Below are positions 22,813-23,352 of a stretch of DNA of 23,352 bases, one piece after another. The notes beneath the pieces are model-generated. The model searched no databases, was not told the DNA's origin, and was given only the letters and a program-made list of their open reading frames with translations. Within the stretch, counting starts at the first letter, position 1. The number at the start of each line of letters is the position of its first letter. This DNA is from JBDREA01 sp043820265. Lineage in GTDB: Archaea; Altiarchaeota; Altiarchaeia; IMC4; JBDREA01. The stretch spans positions 1-23,352 of the forward strand of contig JBDREA010000147.1 of the NCBI GenBank assembly GCA_043820265.1, in the 5' to 3' direction. The translations under genes and the position numbers were made by a program.

Positions 22813-23352
22813 TTCCATTCCCTCCACGCTTCTACGATGTCTTTTCCTTCAATGAATGTTAGTCCATGTTTTTTCGCGTACTCCTTTGCCATCTCCTTGT
22901 TCAATGCTTTTCCGTCGTCGCCCATCATCTCGCAGGCGGTGCCGACGGGCGTCAAGCCCGCCATGGTCAAGAGCGCGACGCCGTATTCGGTGTGGCCGAA
23001 GCGCTCCACTAAGGGCTTCGCGGAGGCGTTGCAGATGTAGATGTGGCCTGGGCTTCGGAAGTTCTTCCCTAGGAGTTCACGCGCATTATCCTCCTCCAGC
23101 TCCTCACTCTCCTCGCATACTCGAGAAAACTCTCGTATCGTGAGCGCCCGGTCGTTATCGGTGATACCAGTGAAAGTCTTTCTGTGGTTGATGGTGAGGG
23201 AAAACGAGGACTTCGTGTCATAAGGGATGTCACTGGGAAGTAGGTTTTCGAGGATTGGGTGTTTTTCATTGGCGGCTTCGTAGACGTCGACCATGAAGGG
23301 GAGCCCGAGCTTTTGGTGGAATCTTTCCGCCACAATCAATATGATTAGGCCT
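22809..23352 (-). CDS. ribB: 3,4-Dihydroxy-2-butanone 4-phosphate synthase, N-terminus cut by window edge
   Basis: The frame stays open to base 23352; codons upstream of TTG 23339 read Gly-Leu-Ile-Ile and join the conserved block that leads into KLGLPFMVDV. So the real start lies outside the window, and roughly the first 30-50 residues are missing, with the acidic metal-binding Glu/Asp near the N-terminus. Visible motifs are SSFSLTINHRKTFTGITDNDRALTIREF, here split as TINHRKTFTGITDNDRA and LTIREF, then FRSPGHIYI, RFGHTEYGVALLTMAGLTPV and CEMMGDDGKA. These match archaeal RibB, which turns ribulose 5-phosphate into the four-carbon precursor of lumazine. First gene of the operon as far as can be seen. 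Confidence 0.95.
   Translation of the reverse strand, partial: GLIILIVAERFHQKLGLPFMVDVYEAANEKHPILENLLPSDIPYDTKSSFSLTINHRKTFTGITDNDRALTIREFSRVCEESEELEEDNARELLGKNFRSPGHIYICNASAKPLVERFGHTEYGVALLTMAGLTPVGTACEMMGDDGKALNKEMAKEYAKKHGLTFIEGKDIVEAWREWK

Overview
The window is archaeal chromosomal DNA. It carries the iron-sulfur primase large subunit PriL, archaeal-type UMP kinase, archaeal-type PheRS beta sequence, archaeal riboflavin synthase RibC, a tandem CDC48-like AAA ATPase and a KaiC-like ATPase. TATA-like boxes lie about 20-35 bases before several starts, and many genes inside operons have GGAGG/GAGGTG-type Shine-Dalgarno sites. Genes are tightly packed, with ATGA overlaps, 2-16 base gaps and convergent ends 5-10 bases apart. 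ArgC, riboflavin synthesis and TrkH argue against an extremely reduced symbiont. I cannot place the lineage more precisely.

Layout. 1-1821: 3' part of a gene for a protein of four tandem ~130-residue repeats. 1887-3389: lemA-like and htpX. 3413-4180: two divergent small winged-helix genes, then a 110-base second copy of the htpX 3' end. 4185-6467: an unknown protein and trkH on the minus strand. 6498-6709: a hairpin-rich element with imperfect terminal inverted repeats, between trkH and a PheT-like gene that stops after its N-terminal half (6743-7543). 7556-10070: a DUF4870-like membrane protein, priL, a DUF2085-like protein and a glycine-rich membrane protein. 10169-13863: a two-gene operon of a free-standing relative of the AAA N-terminal region followed by the 951-residue double AAA ATPase. 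13872-14221: an unlisted 46-codon gene and nested inverted repeats. 14222-18367: minus-strand run pfkB, membrane protein, Cys-repeat lipoprotein, TM2-like zinc-ribbon protein, argC. 18414-18578: a second hairpin element. 18592-21196: pyrH, KaiC-like ATPase, a secreted protein and a membrane-anchored dockerin-like protein. 21202-23352: minus-strand riboflavin operon ribB, lipoprotein, ribC, ribH, with ribB cut by the window edge.

The strongest unexplained signals are these. (1) The hairpin elements at 6576-6654 and 18504-18560 share loop and linker sequence (ACACT, GTA loop, GTGCGC, AG-R-AA start of the second stem), but their stems differ by compensating changes, so the fold appears to be the conserved property. 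Both sit between divergent genes. (2) A displaced htpX 3' end whose differences are almost all synonymous, bounding a small segment with two regulators. (3) A double AAA ATPase partnered with a free-standing copy of its own N-terminal region. (4) A four-repeat protein of unknown family. (5) A PheT that ends exactly at a domain border. (6) A lipoprotein gene embedded by ATGA overlaps in the riboflavin operon.
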